From Polyangiaceae bacterium (GTDB taxonomy: Bacteria > Myxococcota_A > Polyangia > Polyangiales > Polyangiaceae), in contig JACKEA010000008.1 in NCBI GenBank assembly GCA_020633235.1, forward strand, positions 62,001 through 126,000: a stretch of 64,000 nucleotides of DNA, in the 5' to 3' direction. Both the position numbers and the translations under genes were made by a program. This document shows positions 32,513 to 40,916 of this stretch, piece after piece (the first letter of the stretch is position 1; the number at the start of each line of letters is the position of its first letter). The notes beneath the pieces are model-generated. The model was not told the origin of the DNA and made no database searches. It was given only the letters and a program-made list of their open reading frames with translations.

Positions 32513-33526
32513 GTGAAAGCCCTCGCACTGACCGTCCTTCTCGCCGGCTGTTCCGTCGCGGAGCGTCCCTTTGCGCCGCCATCGGTACCCCTCTCGGAGC
32601 CCCGGCGTCTGTGTACGTCCAACACGCAGAGCGACTGTCGTTCCGTGTCGAGCGTGGAGCGGCTGCTTCACGATCCGGATCTCCACATCTTGGAGGCGGT
32701 CTCCACGCCCGCCGGGCGTCAAGGCGCGAAGGTACTCACGCTGCGGCGCGACGGCGTGGTGCTGCGCGCCAAGTGGCGGAGCTTCGACAGCGGAAACTTG
32801 GTGAACGAGCCGCGTAAGGAGCTGGGCGCCTACGCGGTTCAGCAGCTGTATCTCTCTCCGGAGGACTACGTGATCCCGCCGACGGCGGGACACTGCTTCC
32901 CACTGGCGGAATACCGCGCACGTGTCGACGCGACGGCCACGCCGTCTTTCGGCACCCGCTGCGTGTTCGGATTTCTGTCGTACTGGCTGCCCAACGCCCA
33001 CGACGTGGACGACGCCGAGGACCAAGGCATATTAGGCGGCGACAGCTTGTACGACGAAGAGCTGTTCCGGACCGACACGGTGTACCGGCGCTCTTTGGTG
33101 AACCTGAACGTCACGGCGTTCTTGGTGCACCACGCGGATGCCCACGACGCGCAGTTCCTGCTGGTGAAGGATTCCGGCAGCGTGCGGGTCTACACCGTGG
33201 ACAACAGCATGGCGTTTCAGTCCATCACCAATCCGATGGTGTTGTTCCGGGAGGACTGGGCCACGCTTCGGGTGCCCCTGGTGGACACGAAGACTCGCGC
33301 GCGGATCGCCGCCATTGACGAGCGTGCGCTCCAGGCGCTGGCTACCGTCGAGGAATACGAGGATCGCGACGGCATGCTCACCCCGCACGCGATCACGGAC
33401 CCCACGGTGCAGCGGGACGCGGGCATGCGTTGGTTCGGAAAACGGCTGCAGGTGGGGCTCACCCAGGGGGAGATCGCCGGCGTGCGATCGCGCGTGCAAG
33501 AGCTGAAGCAACGGCTCGCAGAGTGA
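32513..33526 (+). CDS. Lipoprotein of unknown function
   Basis: A 337-residue lipoprotein: signal and lipobox ALALTVLLAGC, then a short Pro-rich stretch. The body includes VLTLRRDGVVLRAKWRSFDS, a GAYAVQQLYLSPEDYVIPPT segment, and DAQFLLVKDSGSVRVYTVDN. The mix of an Arg-Lys strand, a conserved VNEPRKELGAY motif and SLVNLNVTAFLVHHADAHDA-type motif recalls kinase-like or PI3K/HipA-like phosphotransferase folds, but I cannot show this. The C-terminus is a helical region (GVRSRVQELKQRLAE). The GTG at 32513 is chosen as the only start that begins with the signal. Confidence 0.7.
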   Translation: MKALALTVLLAGCSVAERPFAPPSVPLSEPRRLCTSNTQSDCRSVSSVERLLHDPDLHILEAVSTPAGRQGAKVLTLRRDGVVLRAKWRSFDSGNLVNEPRKELGAYAVQQLYLSPEDYVIPPTAGHCFPLAEYRARVDATATPSFGTRCVFGFLSYWLPNAHDVDDAEDQGILGGDSLYDEELFRTDTVYRRSLVNLNVTAFLVHHADAHDAQFLLVKDSGSVRVYTVDNSMAFQSITNPMVLFREDWATLRVPLVDTKTRARIAAIDERALQALATVEEYEDRDGMLTPHAITDPTVQRDAGMRWFGKRLQVGLTQGEIAGVRSRVQELKQRLAE

Positions 33527-33537
33527 GCGCGAGGTTC

Positions 33538-33553
33538 CGCGCTGCCCCGACAA
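33538..33553 (+). repeat. Dispersed intergenic repeat, diverged half-site
   Basis: CGCGCTGCCCCGACAA, preceded by GGTTC and followed by TCAATCG. The same flanks surround the copy at 55144, so I take it as a decayed member. It fills the 27-bp gap between convergent genes. Confidence 0.5.
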
Positions 33554-34033
33554 TCAATCGCAGAGATCCAGGCGCATGGCGTAGGAAACGCCACCCACGC
33601 GGTTGTCGAGCTCTCGTTCGATGAAAAAGCCGAAGCGCTGGTAGAGGTGCAGCGCGGGGTTCTCGCGGCGCACGGAGAGCACGATGGCGGGATGGGTGCC
33701 GCGCGCGCGCTCGACGAGGCCACCGAGGAGCTCGGCGCCGACGCCTTGACCGCGGAAGGCGGGGCGCACGGCGATGGCGAGCTCCGGAACGTCGTCCGTC
33801 CATAGCTTCATGGGATGGGGCTCGCCTTGGCGCAGGCGAAGCCAGGCGGCGCCCATCCCGGGATCGGCGATCACGCCGAGATCGCCCGGCGCGCCGAAAC
33901 CGGCGGCATAATCGAGCAACAACGGGTCGGTGCGAGCACGGTCCAGGCTCTCGGGGGATTCGTCCATGGAGGCGGCCAGCGCCAGCATCGTGAACAGGAA
34001 CGGCTCGTCCGCCGCGGTGGCGTCGCGGATCAC
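33554..34033 (-). CDS. GNAT family N-acetyltransferase
   Basis: A 159-residue acetyltransferase of the GNAT fold. The acetyl-CoA-binding motif A is LAIAVRPAFRGQGVGAELLG, followed by VLSVRRENPALHLYQRFGFF, the usual motif B. The N-terminus (VIRDATAADEPFLFTMLALA) is a normal GNAT opening. The GTG at 34033 overlaps the stop of the luciferase-like gene (GTGA), showing coupled translation. The substrate is unknown. Confidence 0.88.
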   Translation of the reverse strand: MIRDATAADEPFLFTMLALAASMDESPESLDRARTDPLLLDYAAGFGAPGDLGVIADPGMGAAWLRLRQGEPHPMKLWTDDVPELAIAVRPAFRGQGVGAELLGGLVERARGTHPAIVLSVRRENPALHLYQRFGFFIERELDNRVGGVSYAMRLDLCD

Positions 34034-35007
34034 GCCATGGCCTTGGCGAGCAGCTCGTAGGAGCGCAGGCGCTTGTCGAAGTCGAACACGTTGCACACCA
34101 CCATGAGCTCGTCCGCCCCGGTGCGCTCGGCGAAGGCAGCCAGATCCTGGGCCACGCGTTGCGGAGTGCCCACGAACGAGCAGGAGAGCACGCTCTCGAG
34201 CAGTGCCAGATCCGGCCCCGCGAGGGACTCGAGGAAGCCGGCCAACGGCGGGGGCAGGGGGCCCGGATTGCCGCGACGCAGGCGCAAAAAAGTTTGCGCC
34301 AACGAAGTCGCCATCCACCGCGCTTCGCTCTCGGAGTCGGCGACGATGGCGTTCACGCCCAACATCAAGTGCGGTTCGGCCAAGCGCTGGGAAGGGCGGA
34401 AGCGGCCCTTGTACGCCTCGATGGCGGCGTCCAATTGCGCGGGGGCGAAGTGGGACGCGAAGGCGTAGGGAAGGCCAAGGGCGGCGGCGAGGCTTGCGCC
34501 GTAGGTGCTGGAGCCGAGCATCCAGACCTCGACGTTTGCCCCCATACCGGGAACCGCGCGCACGGGTGCGGCTTCGCCTTCGAAGTAAGCCATGAGCTCG
34601 AGCACGTCGTCGGGGAAGGAGTCCACGCTGCCCGCGAGGGTGCGCCGAAGCGCCCGCATCGTCACCGGATCCGTGCCCGGCGCGCGACCCAAGCCGAGGT
34701 CGATCCTGCCGGGAAAAAGCGCTTCCAGCGTACCGAATTGCTCGGCGATCAGCAGCGGAGCGTGGTTGGGCAGCATGATGCCGCCGGCACCGATGCGCAG
34801 GCTGGACGTCGCCGCGCCCACGTGGCCGATGACCACGGACGTCGCCGCGCTGGCGATGCCGGACATGTTGTGATGCTCCGCCAGCCAATAGCGACGGAAT
34901 CCGAGTTGCTCGACATGGCGTGCGAGGGTGGCCGTGTTCTGGAGCGCGGTTGCGACGTTCGAGCCCTCGACGATGGGCGCGAGATCCAGCGCGGACAGCG
35001 TGACCAT
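34030..35007 (-). CDS. LLM-class flavin-dependent oxidoreductase (luciferase-like)
   Basis: Cytosolic FMN-dependent monooxygenase-type protein, 325 residues. Diagnostic parts are RYWLAEHHNMSGIASAATSV, LRIGAGGIMLPNHAPLLIAE, FPGRIDLGLGRAPGTDP and a C-terminal FVGTPQRVAQDLAAFAERTG. It is most like the YhbW-type proteins whose substrates are unknown. The ATG at 35007 is the first in the family-like region. It leads a two-gene operon with the acetyltransferase. Confidence 0.9.
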   Translation of the reverse strand: MVTLSALDLAPIVEGSNVATALQNTATLARHVEQLGFRRYWLAEHHNMSGIASAATSVVIGHVGAATSSLRIGAGGIMLPNHAPLLIAEQFGTLEALFPGRIDLGLGRAPGTDPVTMRALRRTLAGSVDSFPDDVLELMAYFEGEAAPVRAVPGMGANVEVWMLGSSTYGASLAAALGLPYAFASHFAPAQLDAAIEAYKGRFRPSQRLAEPHLMLGVNAIVADSESEARWMATSLAQTFLRLRRGNPGPLPPPLAGFLESLAGPDLALLESVLSCSFVGTPQRVAQDLAAFAERTGADELMVVCNVFDFDKRLRSYELLAKAMA

Positions 35008-35063
35008 GCGCGCAGCATGGAGCCACGATGTGCTGGCGCCAAGGGGCGCTCACCGCCTCCGTG

Positions 35064-36191
35064 TCACGCGTCGAGCTCCAACGCGCGCCACAAGTACCAG
35101 CTGGCCGCCGTGCGATAGGGCGCCCAGCGCTTGCCTCGCGCTTCGATCTCCGCCGCTGATGGCAGCTCCTTCTTGGCGAACACGCGCTGGAAACCCTTCT
35201 GGATCCCGTAGTCGCCGAGCGGCAGCACGTTGGCGCGCCCCAGGTTGAACATCAGGAGCATCTCCGCGCTCCAACGGCCGATGCCGCGGACCTCGGTGAG
35301 CGCCTCCACGACGGCGTCGTCTCCCATGCGGTGGACGGCCTTCAGTGTGGGCAGGCTTCCGTCCTTCGCTCGGCGGGCCAGGTCTTGAAGCGAAAGAACC
35401 TTGGAGCCCGAAAGTCCGGCGCTCCGAAGGCGCTCCGTGGAGGTCCGGAGCAAACGCTCCGCGGTCATCGGTGCGCGAAAGAGCCCTTTGACTCGAGCAT
35501 GGATCGTGGCTGCCGCCTTGCCCGAGAGCTGTTGGTAAATGATGGCCTTGGACAGGGCGTCGAACAGACTTGCCGAGGCTTCGATCTCCATGCGGAACGC
35601 ACCCACCTCGCCGATCACCCGCGCCAACTTCCGATCCGCTGCCGTGAGGTGCTCGAGCGCAAGCTCGGGATCGAAGGCGTAAGCGCCGCCTCGCTCGATG
35701 CCGAGCATCCGCCGCTTGGTGGACACCCCGCCCTCGGCAGAGAAGCCTCCGATCCTGCCGCCCGCGGCCACCACCCGATGACAGGGCACCACGATCGGAA
35801 ACGGGTTCTTGCCCATCGCTTGCCCCACCGCTCGAGCCGAGCCGGGAGAGCCGACACGTTGGGCGAGCTCCCCGTAGGTGACGGTCTGGCCCGGAGGAAC
35901 TTGGCGCGCCGCCTCGTAGACCCGTCGGTGAAACGGCGGCACGCCTTCAGAGTCGAGCGTTACCCGTGACAGATCCACGTCCTGCCCATGCAGCAGGGCG
36001 ACGATGTCCTCCGCCACCTTCCGCACTCCGGGCGGCGGCTCGCCCTCGCGAGCACCCACATGGCGCCGTGCCAGGCGCCGGCGGGTCTGTGCATCGCTGG
36101 CTTCCGGGAGCTGCAAGCCTGTGATTCCGCTCGCGCTCCAGGCAATGCCACAGCGGCCAATCGCGGTGTCGAACAGGGCGTATCCCCTCAC
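35064..36191 (-). CDS. Fused alkylated-DNA repair protein: Ogt methyltransferase plus AlkA-like glycosylase
   Basis: A 375-residue bifunctional DNA-repair protein. Residues 1-170 are an O6-alkylguanine-DNA alkyltransferase, with the suicide cysteine in VVPCHRVV (Cys137) and PPGQTVTYGELAQ before it. Residues 180-375 are a helix-hairpin-helix 3-methyladenine glycosylase, with AIIYQQLSGKAAATIHARVK, the hairpin LTEVRGIGRWSAEMLLMFNL and the catalytic Asp in LPLGDYGIQKG (Asp327). Both active sites look intact. The GTG at 36191 is the only start close to the family N-terminus. Ada-type fusions usually add an AraC-like sensor domain, which is missing here, so the protein should repair but not regulate. 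Confidence 0.9.
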   Translation of the reverse strand: MRGYALFDTAIGRCGIAWSASGITGLQLPEASDAQTRRRLARRHVGAREGEPPPGVRKVAEDIVALLHGQDVDLSRVTLDSEGVPPFHRRVYEAARQVPPGQTVTYGELAQRVGSPGSARAVGQAMGKNPFPIVVPCHRVVAAGGRIGGFSAEGGVSTKRRMLGIERGGAYAFDPELALEHLTAADRKLARVIGEVGAFRMEIEASASLFDALSKAIIYQQLSGKAAATIHARVKGLFRAPMTAERLLRTSTERLRSAGLSGSKVLSLQDLARRAKDGSLPTLKAVHRMGDDAVVEALTEVRGIGRWSAEMLLMFNLGRANVLPLGDYGIQKGFQRVFAKKELPSAAEIEARGKRWAPYRTAASWYLWRALELDA

Positions 36192-36278
36192 GCGCGCAAC
36201 TCTAACAGCCGGTCCGGCCCAGAACTTGGGAGAAATTGCTCTCAAGCTCCGGCGGATCCGGCCGATCCGCGTGCTGTG

Positions 36279-36731
36279 ATGCTCCAGCGCTCCATCGCCC
36301 AGTCCACTGAGGGCGGTCGGCCTCCGCACTGGAAGAGGGGCCCGCACCCCTGGATCTCCATCCTGGAGGACGGTCTCTACGCGCAGACCTACCCCACCAC
36401 CGTGCACGACGAAGAGCTGCTCACCTTCGTGGCGGCGGTGGAGCACATGATCGGAAGCCGCTTCGAGCCCTACGCCTGGATCATCGCGGTGGACGGGCTA
36501 CTCCACACCAACGCCGCGCAACGCAAGCACATCGCGGACCACGTCACGCGCATGCAGGCGCACGACGCTCGCTACTGCGCCGGTGGTGGCATCGTCGCGG
36601 CCACGGCCTTTGCCCGCGGTCTGGTCACCGCGGTGTTCTGGCTGAGCCCGCTGCCCTACCCGTATCGCATCCTCGGGAGCATCGCGGAGGCGGAGAGCTA
36701 CGCCATCGATCAGCTCCGACTCCGCCGCTGA
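36279..36731 (+). CDS. Small conserved protein, SpoIIAA/STAS-like
   Basis: A 150-residue cytosolic protein. HPWISILEDGLYAQTYPTTV, PYAWIIAVDGLLHTNAAQRK and IVAATAFARGLVTAVFWLSP follow the strand-helix alternation of SpoIIAA-like (STAS-like) domains that are common as lone proteins in myxobacteria. No phosphorylatable serine is obvious. Function unknown; a regulator or bystander role is possible. The ATG at 36279 overlaps a GTG at 36276; either may be used. It diverges from the repair gene by 87 bp. Confidence 0.68.
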   Translation: MLQRSIAQSTEGGRPPHWKRGPHPWISILEDGLYAQTYPTTVHDEELLTFVAAVEHMIGSRFEPYAWIIAVDGLLHTNAAQRKHIADHVTRMQAHDARYCAGGGIVAATAFARGLVTAVFWLSPLPYPYRILGSIAEAESYAIDQLRLRR

Positions 36732-36733
36732 CT

Positions 36734-36778
36734 TTGTCGGGCCGGCGCGGAAACGCCGGGACCGCGGCGGACCGACAT
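36734..36778. repeat. Dispersed intergenic repeat, inverted pair
   Basis: Half-sites TTGTCGGGCCGGCGCG (36734-36749, minus) and CGCGGCGGACCGACAT (36763-36778, plus) with 13 bp between them. The RNA could fold into a strong GC hairpin. It starts 2 bp after the stop of the small STAS-like gene. Confidence 0.75.
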
Positions 36779-36823
36779 CATTCTGGGAATGCGGTGGAAG
36801 GAGCGCGGCGTTAACCTCCGGCA

Positions 36824-37882
36824 ATGACGCGCGTGGGCGGCTGGGTGGCGCGAGGCGCCGCGGGCTTCGCTGGGCTCGCCCTGTGGCTCGACGTCGCGCG
36901 GGCGTTCGCGGGGCGCGGACGGCCGGCGGAGTGGTGGCTGTCGTTCTACGGGGCGCCCTGGGCGGCGGCGGCATGGACGCTGGCGGCGGCGGCACTGCTC
37001 ACCGCGTTCTCGCTCTGGCCCACCGCGCCGGAGTGGCGACGGCGGGCCACGCTCTCGGTGCTGGCCGTCGGTGCCGCGGTGGCGGTGTGGGACGGCGTGT
37101 CGTTCTATCGCGTGCTGGCCAGCGGCACGGTGCGGTCGTCGTGGCCCGTCCCTCTATCGGTGTTCGTCGCGGTCGGCCTGTTGCTCTTGTTCCGCAGTGT
37201 GCACCGCGGCGTCCCGGCGGCGCTGGAAGGCCGCACTGCGCGCGTAGCGTATGTGAGCGGCTTCGCGGGGACGGCCATCGTGTTGGCGGTCGGTCAGATG
37301 GTGTGCTTCGGCGCCACGGACTACCGTCGGGATGCGGACGCCGTGGTGGTGCTCGGTGCTCGCGTGTATGCCGACGGAACGCCGTCCCTGGCCCTCGCGG
37401 ATCGCGTTCGCACGGCCAGTCGCTTGATGCTCGAGAAGCGCGCGCCGCTGCTCATCGTCTCGGGCGGACCCGGAGACGGCGGTGCCCACGAGACGGACGC
37501 GATGCGCACGCTGGCCATCGAGATGGGCGTGCCAGCATCGGCCATCGTCGTGGACCGCGACGGGATAGACACGGATCACACCGCGGACGACACCGCGCGC
37601 ATCTTGCACCAGCGGCTGCCGGCGTCGGATGCACGCCCCACGGTGCTGGCCGTGAGCCACGGCTACCATCTGCCGCGGGTGAAGCTCGCCCTGGAGGGCG
37701 CAGGCCTCACCGCGTACACGGTGCCCGCCAAGGAAACGCGCACCCTGGTGCGCTTGCCGCTGTACATGGCGCGCGAGGTGATTGCCTTCTGGGCGTACAC
37801 GTTGAGGACGACGTTGCCTCGCGTCACCGAGGTGCGTCCCCCGCCAGAATCGCGAGGGCCACGTCGTAGCGGCTCGTCGTGA
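36824..37882 (+). CDS. YdcF/SanA-like membrane protein (DUF218 family)
   Basis: A 352-residue inner-membrane protein with about five N-terminal transmembrane segments (e.g. GLALWLDVARAFAG, AAAWTLAAAALLTAFSLW, LSVLAVGAAVAVWDGV, PLSVFVAVGLLLLFRSV). They are followed by a DUF218 domain: DAVVVLGARVYADGTPSLAL, LLIVSGGPGDGGAHETDAMR, VDRDGIDTDHTADDTARILH, VLAVSHGYHLPRVKLALEG. E. coli relatives (SanA, ElyC) affect envelope integrity; the reaction is not known. It overlaps the end of the convergent lipoprotein gene by 59 bp. Confidence 0.85.
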   Translation: MTRVGGWVARGAAGFAGLALWLDVARAFAGRGRPAEWWLSFYGAPWAAAAWTLAAAALLTAFSLWPTAPEWRRRATLSVLAVGAAVAVWDGVSFYRVLASGTVRSSWPVPLSVFVAVGLLLLFRSVHRGVPAALEGRTARVAYVSGFAGTAIVLAVGQMVCFGATDYRRDADAVVVLGARVYADGTPSLALADRVRTASRLMLEKRAPLLIVSGGPGDGGAHETDAMRTLAIEMGVPASAIVVDRDGIDTDHTADDTARILHQRLPASDARPTVLAVSHGYHLPRVKLALEGAGLTAYTVPAKETRTLVRLPLYMAREVIAFWAYTLRTTLPRVTEVRPPPESRGPRRSGSS

Positions 37883-38903
37883 CTCGGCGCGCGAACATCA
37901 GCGCGATGCGACCATCCGAAAGCCGCCGCGGCTGTGGCTTTTCCACGTGCCCCAGGGCGTCCGCGGTCACGCGCTGCGCGGGGCCGAACGTGCCCGCCTC
38001 GGACAGATATCGACGATACACCGTGAGGTCCCCCGTAGCCCCCGGCGCGAGGTAGTAGACGTCCGCGCCCTCGTCCAAGCGCGCGATGGGAAACGCGTCG
38101 TGCACCGTGGTGGCTTCCGGAGCCACCGGGATCGCCTGCGTCCAAGCGCCGCCTTGGTGCAGATTGACGAAGGAGTGAAACGGGGTCGTGGTGGATCCCG
38201 TCTGGTGAGCGAGCACCCAAGTGCCTGCGTGGGTGGTGCCGGGGTGAGCGAGCACGCCCGGCACGGGCGGCGGCGCGGTGGGTGCGTCGGAAGGCGTGAA
38301 GCTCTCGCCGGTTCCGTGGGACACGTACGCGGCGGTCTGCGGCACGACCCACGCCATCAGCACGCTGTCGTCCGGCAATGCCGCGGCTTGAGGCCAGAAC
38401 GGCACCTTGTCCACACCAGGCAGAGTCACCCACTCGGGCGAGGGGTTCGGCGAGTCCACCCGAGCGCGGTACATCCCCGTTCCCGTACCCACGCTGCCGG
38501 TGAAGTACAGCCAAGCGCCCTTCGAGGTGACCACGCCCGTCGCGTTCGAGGTCTTGTCCCAAGGCATGTTTTCCGGGGCGCTGGCGTCGGCAAGATGAAC
38601 GACGCGCGTGCGCAACACCTGGGACTCGTCGAACGCGGCGCTGAAGGCGACCAGATCTTCGCCGTCTTGAAACGCGAACGCCGGCATGCACACGCCGTGG
38701 TCTTCCACCAGCGGGATCACGTCGGCCTCCACCACCTCGCGACAGCTACCGTCGGGTAGCGCGATGGGACACGCGGGGAGCGACGCCGCTGCTTTCGTCG
38801 AATCTCCGCCTGCGTCCGAGGCTCCGGCGTTCGTCCCTTGGGAAGACGAACAGCCCGCGACAAACAGCCAAATAATACCGTGTAATGCGTCGGTGAGCTT
38901 CAC
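37824..38903 (-). CDS. Lipoprotein with beta-propeller-like repeats
   Basis: A 359-residue lipoprotein with the signal and lipobox ALHGIIWLFVAGC and a Ser/Ala/Asp-rich spacer. The body is made of repeated strands like a propeller or sialidase-type fold, e.g. GVVTSKGAWLYFTGSVGTGT, DSVLMAWVVPQTAAYVSHGT and DALGHVEKPQPRRLSDGRIA. The C-terminal half is clearly paralogous to the product of 39739-40788 (VHDAFPIARL against VHDTNPYRRA, then HVEKPQPRRLSDG against NLAKPHAHRLPSG). The GTG at 38903 begins the signal. Its 3' end overlaps the convergent YdcF-like gene. Confidence 0.78.
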   Translation of the reverse strand: MKLTDALHGIIWLFVAGCSSSQGTNAGASDAGGDSTKAAASLPACPIALPDGSCREVVEADVIPLVEDHGVCMPAFAFQDGEDLVAFSAAFDESQVLRTRVVHLADASAPENMPWDKTSNATGVVTSKGAWLYFTGSVGTGTGMYRARVDSPNPSPEWVTLPGVDKVPFWPQAAALPDDSVLMAWVVPQTAAYVSHGTGESFTPSDAPTAPPPVPGVLAHPGTTHAGTWVLAHQTGSTTTPFHSFVNLHQGGAWTQAIPVAPEATTVHDAFPIARLDEGADVYYLAPGATGDLTVYRRYLSEAGTFGPAQRVTADALGHVEKPQPRRLSDGRIALMFARRVTTSRYDVALAILAGDAPR

Positions 38904-38989
38904 TTCGTGCTCGTAGCGCACACAGGACATGTCGGGCAAGGCGAGATGCGATCGAAGCGACGACGGATCGATCACGATGGGGTGAGAAC

Positions 38990-39118
38990 ATGAACTTGCG
39001 AGCGGTGGGTCTACTCTCGAGCTTGTTCGTGCTCACGGACCCCTTCTTCGTCACGGATGTCGGGGTGGCTGGCGGCTTCGAGCTCGCCTTCGACGCAGGG
39101 CAGCTGTCCTCACCGTGA
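38990..39118 (+). CDS. Possible small membrane protein, 42 residues
   Basis: A short reading frame beginning MNLRAVGLLSSLFVLTDPFF and ending QLSSP, with a GGGGTGAGA leader 2 bp before the ATG region. Its N-terminus is hydrophobic. It ends 2 bp before the stop of the convergent DUF2378 gene, the same tight convergence seen between real genes in this window. No relative is recognised, so it may be chance. Confidence 0.35.
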   Translation: MNLRAVGLLSSLFVLTDPFFVTDVGVAGGFELAFDAGQLSSP

Positions 39119-39120
39119 GC

Positions 39121-39714
39121 TCACCGCCACACGAGGCGCGCGCTCACTTCGCCGACCGCGTGGCCCTCGCTCGTTCCCGTCCGCTTGTAGGGCGATCGAA
39201 ACACGCTCACGCCCGGGACCTTGGCCAGCTCCAAGGCCACTCGCACGTAGGTGCTGGTCACCAAGGTGAGCCAGGCGGCCATCTCCTCCGGGACGCCGTG
39301 CATCACGACGACAAGCTCGGTGGGGGACACGCGCGTGGTCTCCATCCGAGCGAAGTCGTAGTAAGTGCCGGCCATGCGAGCGATGCCCGCGCCGATGGTG
39401 CCAGGGCGCAGCAGGCGCAAGAACACCCGGTACACGCCGCCGAGCTCGTGCTTGGCTTGCCACTCGGAGGCTCGAGTGACTTGCTGCTCGAAGCTGACGC
39501 GGGCGGCCCGGGCCGCGGCCGCGTCCAGCTCCAGCAACGGAAAGATGTCGTACCAGCCTCCGGCCAGGAAGCTCTGGCTGAAGAACGCGTGGACGTCATC
39601 GTCGCGGAGCTCGGCCAACACCGCCTCGGTACCTCCGGGGACCGTCGCGTCGTAGCACTCTCTCAGGCCGCGGTAGACGACCCCCTTGATGCAGAACGGT
39701 GGCTTGGCGTCCAT
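39121..39714 (-). CDS. DUF2378 family protein (myxobacterial TIGR02265 type)
   Basis: A 197-residue protein. The opening CIKGVVYRGLRECYDATVPG and the following FFSQSFLAGGWYDIFPLLEL, with a late GVPEEMAAWLTLVTSTYVRV, match the lineage-specific DUF2378 family that is expanded in myxobacteria and whose function is unknown. No signal peptide or catalytic motif is seen. The ATG at 39714 lies 24 bp from the divergent lipoprotein gene, so the two promoters must overlap. Confidence 0.75.
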   Translation of the reverse strand: MDAKPPFCIKGVVYRGLRECYDATVPGGTEAVLAELRDDDVHAFFSQSFLAGGWYDIFPLLELDAAAARAARVSFEQQVTRASEWQAKHELGGVYRVFLRLLRPGTIGAGIARMAGTYYDFARMETTRVSPTELVVVMHGVPEEMAAWLTLVTSTYVRVALELAKVPGVSVFRSPYKRTGTSEGHAVGEVSARLVWR

Positions 39715-39738
39715 CGATGGTCAGCAGGATATCAGCAC

Positions 39739-40788
39739 ATGACAAAGGCATCGATCGCGACTCTGGCTCTGTGCCTGGCTTGCTCCAGCGCAGGCACTGA
39801 CATCGAGGATACCGACGGCGGCGCGGTAGAGGACGCGAGCGCGGTCGACCAGTGGGTGACTCCCGACGCGAGCCCGGGCTCGCGGACGTCGCTGCCGATC
39901 CCCGCATCCAGCATCGTGGCCGTGCAGTCCGCGGGCGGAATCGACATCGACAGCGCGCTGTTGGGGGACTCCACGTTGGTGTTCGAGCACTACGCCGACG
40001 AGAACCTGTCTTCGGGAACGCTGATGAGCGTGGTGGTCGAAGCGAACGGCTTCAGCGCCCCCAAGCCGATGCTGCTCGGCAGCGCGAACCTCTACGGCGG
40101 TCCGTCCGCTGTCGGTGCTCATCTGTACTACGTCGAGGCGGCCTGGCTCACCTCCGCTGGGAAGCTATTTCGGCGGACGTCTGCCGCTCCCGAGACCGTC
40201 CAGATGCCGGAGCCCTTCGCGCTGATTTCCTGGCCTCAGGTGCGTGAGTTGAACGACGGCACTTTCGTCGTGGCGTATCGAGACATGCAGAGCGTGGTCA
40301 AGCTGGCGTTCAGCGCGGACGGTCTCGCCTTCGGCTCACCCGTCGAGCTTGGGCCTCCGGGTGCAATGGCCAAGGTGGCCCAGATGGCGGACGACACGCT
40401 GGTCTTCAGCTACCAGAAGGAAGTCGCACCCATGCTCTCGTACTATCGCCTGTCCGGCCATCAGAAGCAGTGGACGGAGCCGGCGCTCGTCACCGAGAGC
40501 AGCCCCAACGTTCACGATACCAATCCCTACCGTCGGGCCGACGGGCGCATCGACCTCTATTACATCTATCCCATCGATCCGATTGGCTTCTCCCTCTGGC
40601 GACGCTGTGTGAAGCCGGATGGCTCCCTGGGACCCGAGGAGCAAGTGGTGGAGACGACCTGGGGCAACCTCGCCAAGCCTCATGCCCACCGACTGCCCTC
40701 CGGAGCCACGCTGCTGACCTTCGTGGATCAAAACCAAGGGCACCGGCTGTCCGCGACCACGATAGTGGGAGACGCGAGCTGTCCGTGA
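39739..40788 (+). CDS. Lipoprotein with beta-propeller-like repeats, paralogue of the 37.8 kb gene
   Basis: A 349-residue lipoprotein: signal and likely lipobox TLALCLAC, an acidic spacer (TDIEDTDGGAVEDASAVDQW), then a strand-rich body (LLGDSTLVFEHYADENLSSG, RELNDGTFVVAYRDMQSVVK, KVAQMADDTLVFSYQKEVAP). Its second half aligns with the protein from 37824-38903, so the two arose by duplication and now flank DUF2378 in opposite orientation. The ATG at 39739 follows AGGA. No catalytic residues are evident; the fold is typical of ligand-binding surface proteins. Confidence 0.78.
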   Translation: MTKASIATLALCLACSSAGTDIEDTDGGAVEDASAVDQWVTPDASPGSRTSLPIPASSIVAVQSAGGIDIDSALLGDSTLVFEHYADENLSSGTLMSVVVEANGFSAPKPMLLGSANLYGGPSAVGAHLYYVEAAWLTSAGKLFRRTSAAPETVQMPEPFALISWPQVRELNDGTFVVAYRDMQSVVKLAFSADGLAFGSPVELGPPGAMAKVAQMADDTLVFSYQKEVAPMLSYYRLSGHQKQWTEPALVTESSPNVHDTNPYRRADGRIDLYYIYPIDPIGFSLWRRCVKPDGSLGPEEQVVETTWGNLAKPHAHRLPSGATLLTFVDQNQGHRLSATTIVGDASCP

Positions 40789-40916
40789 ATCGGGTACGGT
40801 GCTTGCTTGAGACGTCGGAGTCCGGCGGTGGATCCGCTGATATGGCTCGTAGTGCGTACCGTGGGCTACGGTCGGGGGACGAACCGGAGTTCACCGTGCG
40901 CTCGAAGGAGATGTCG

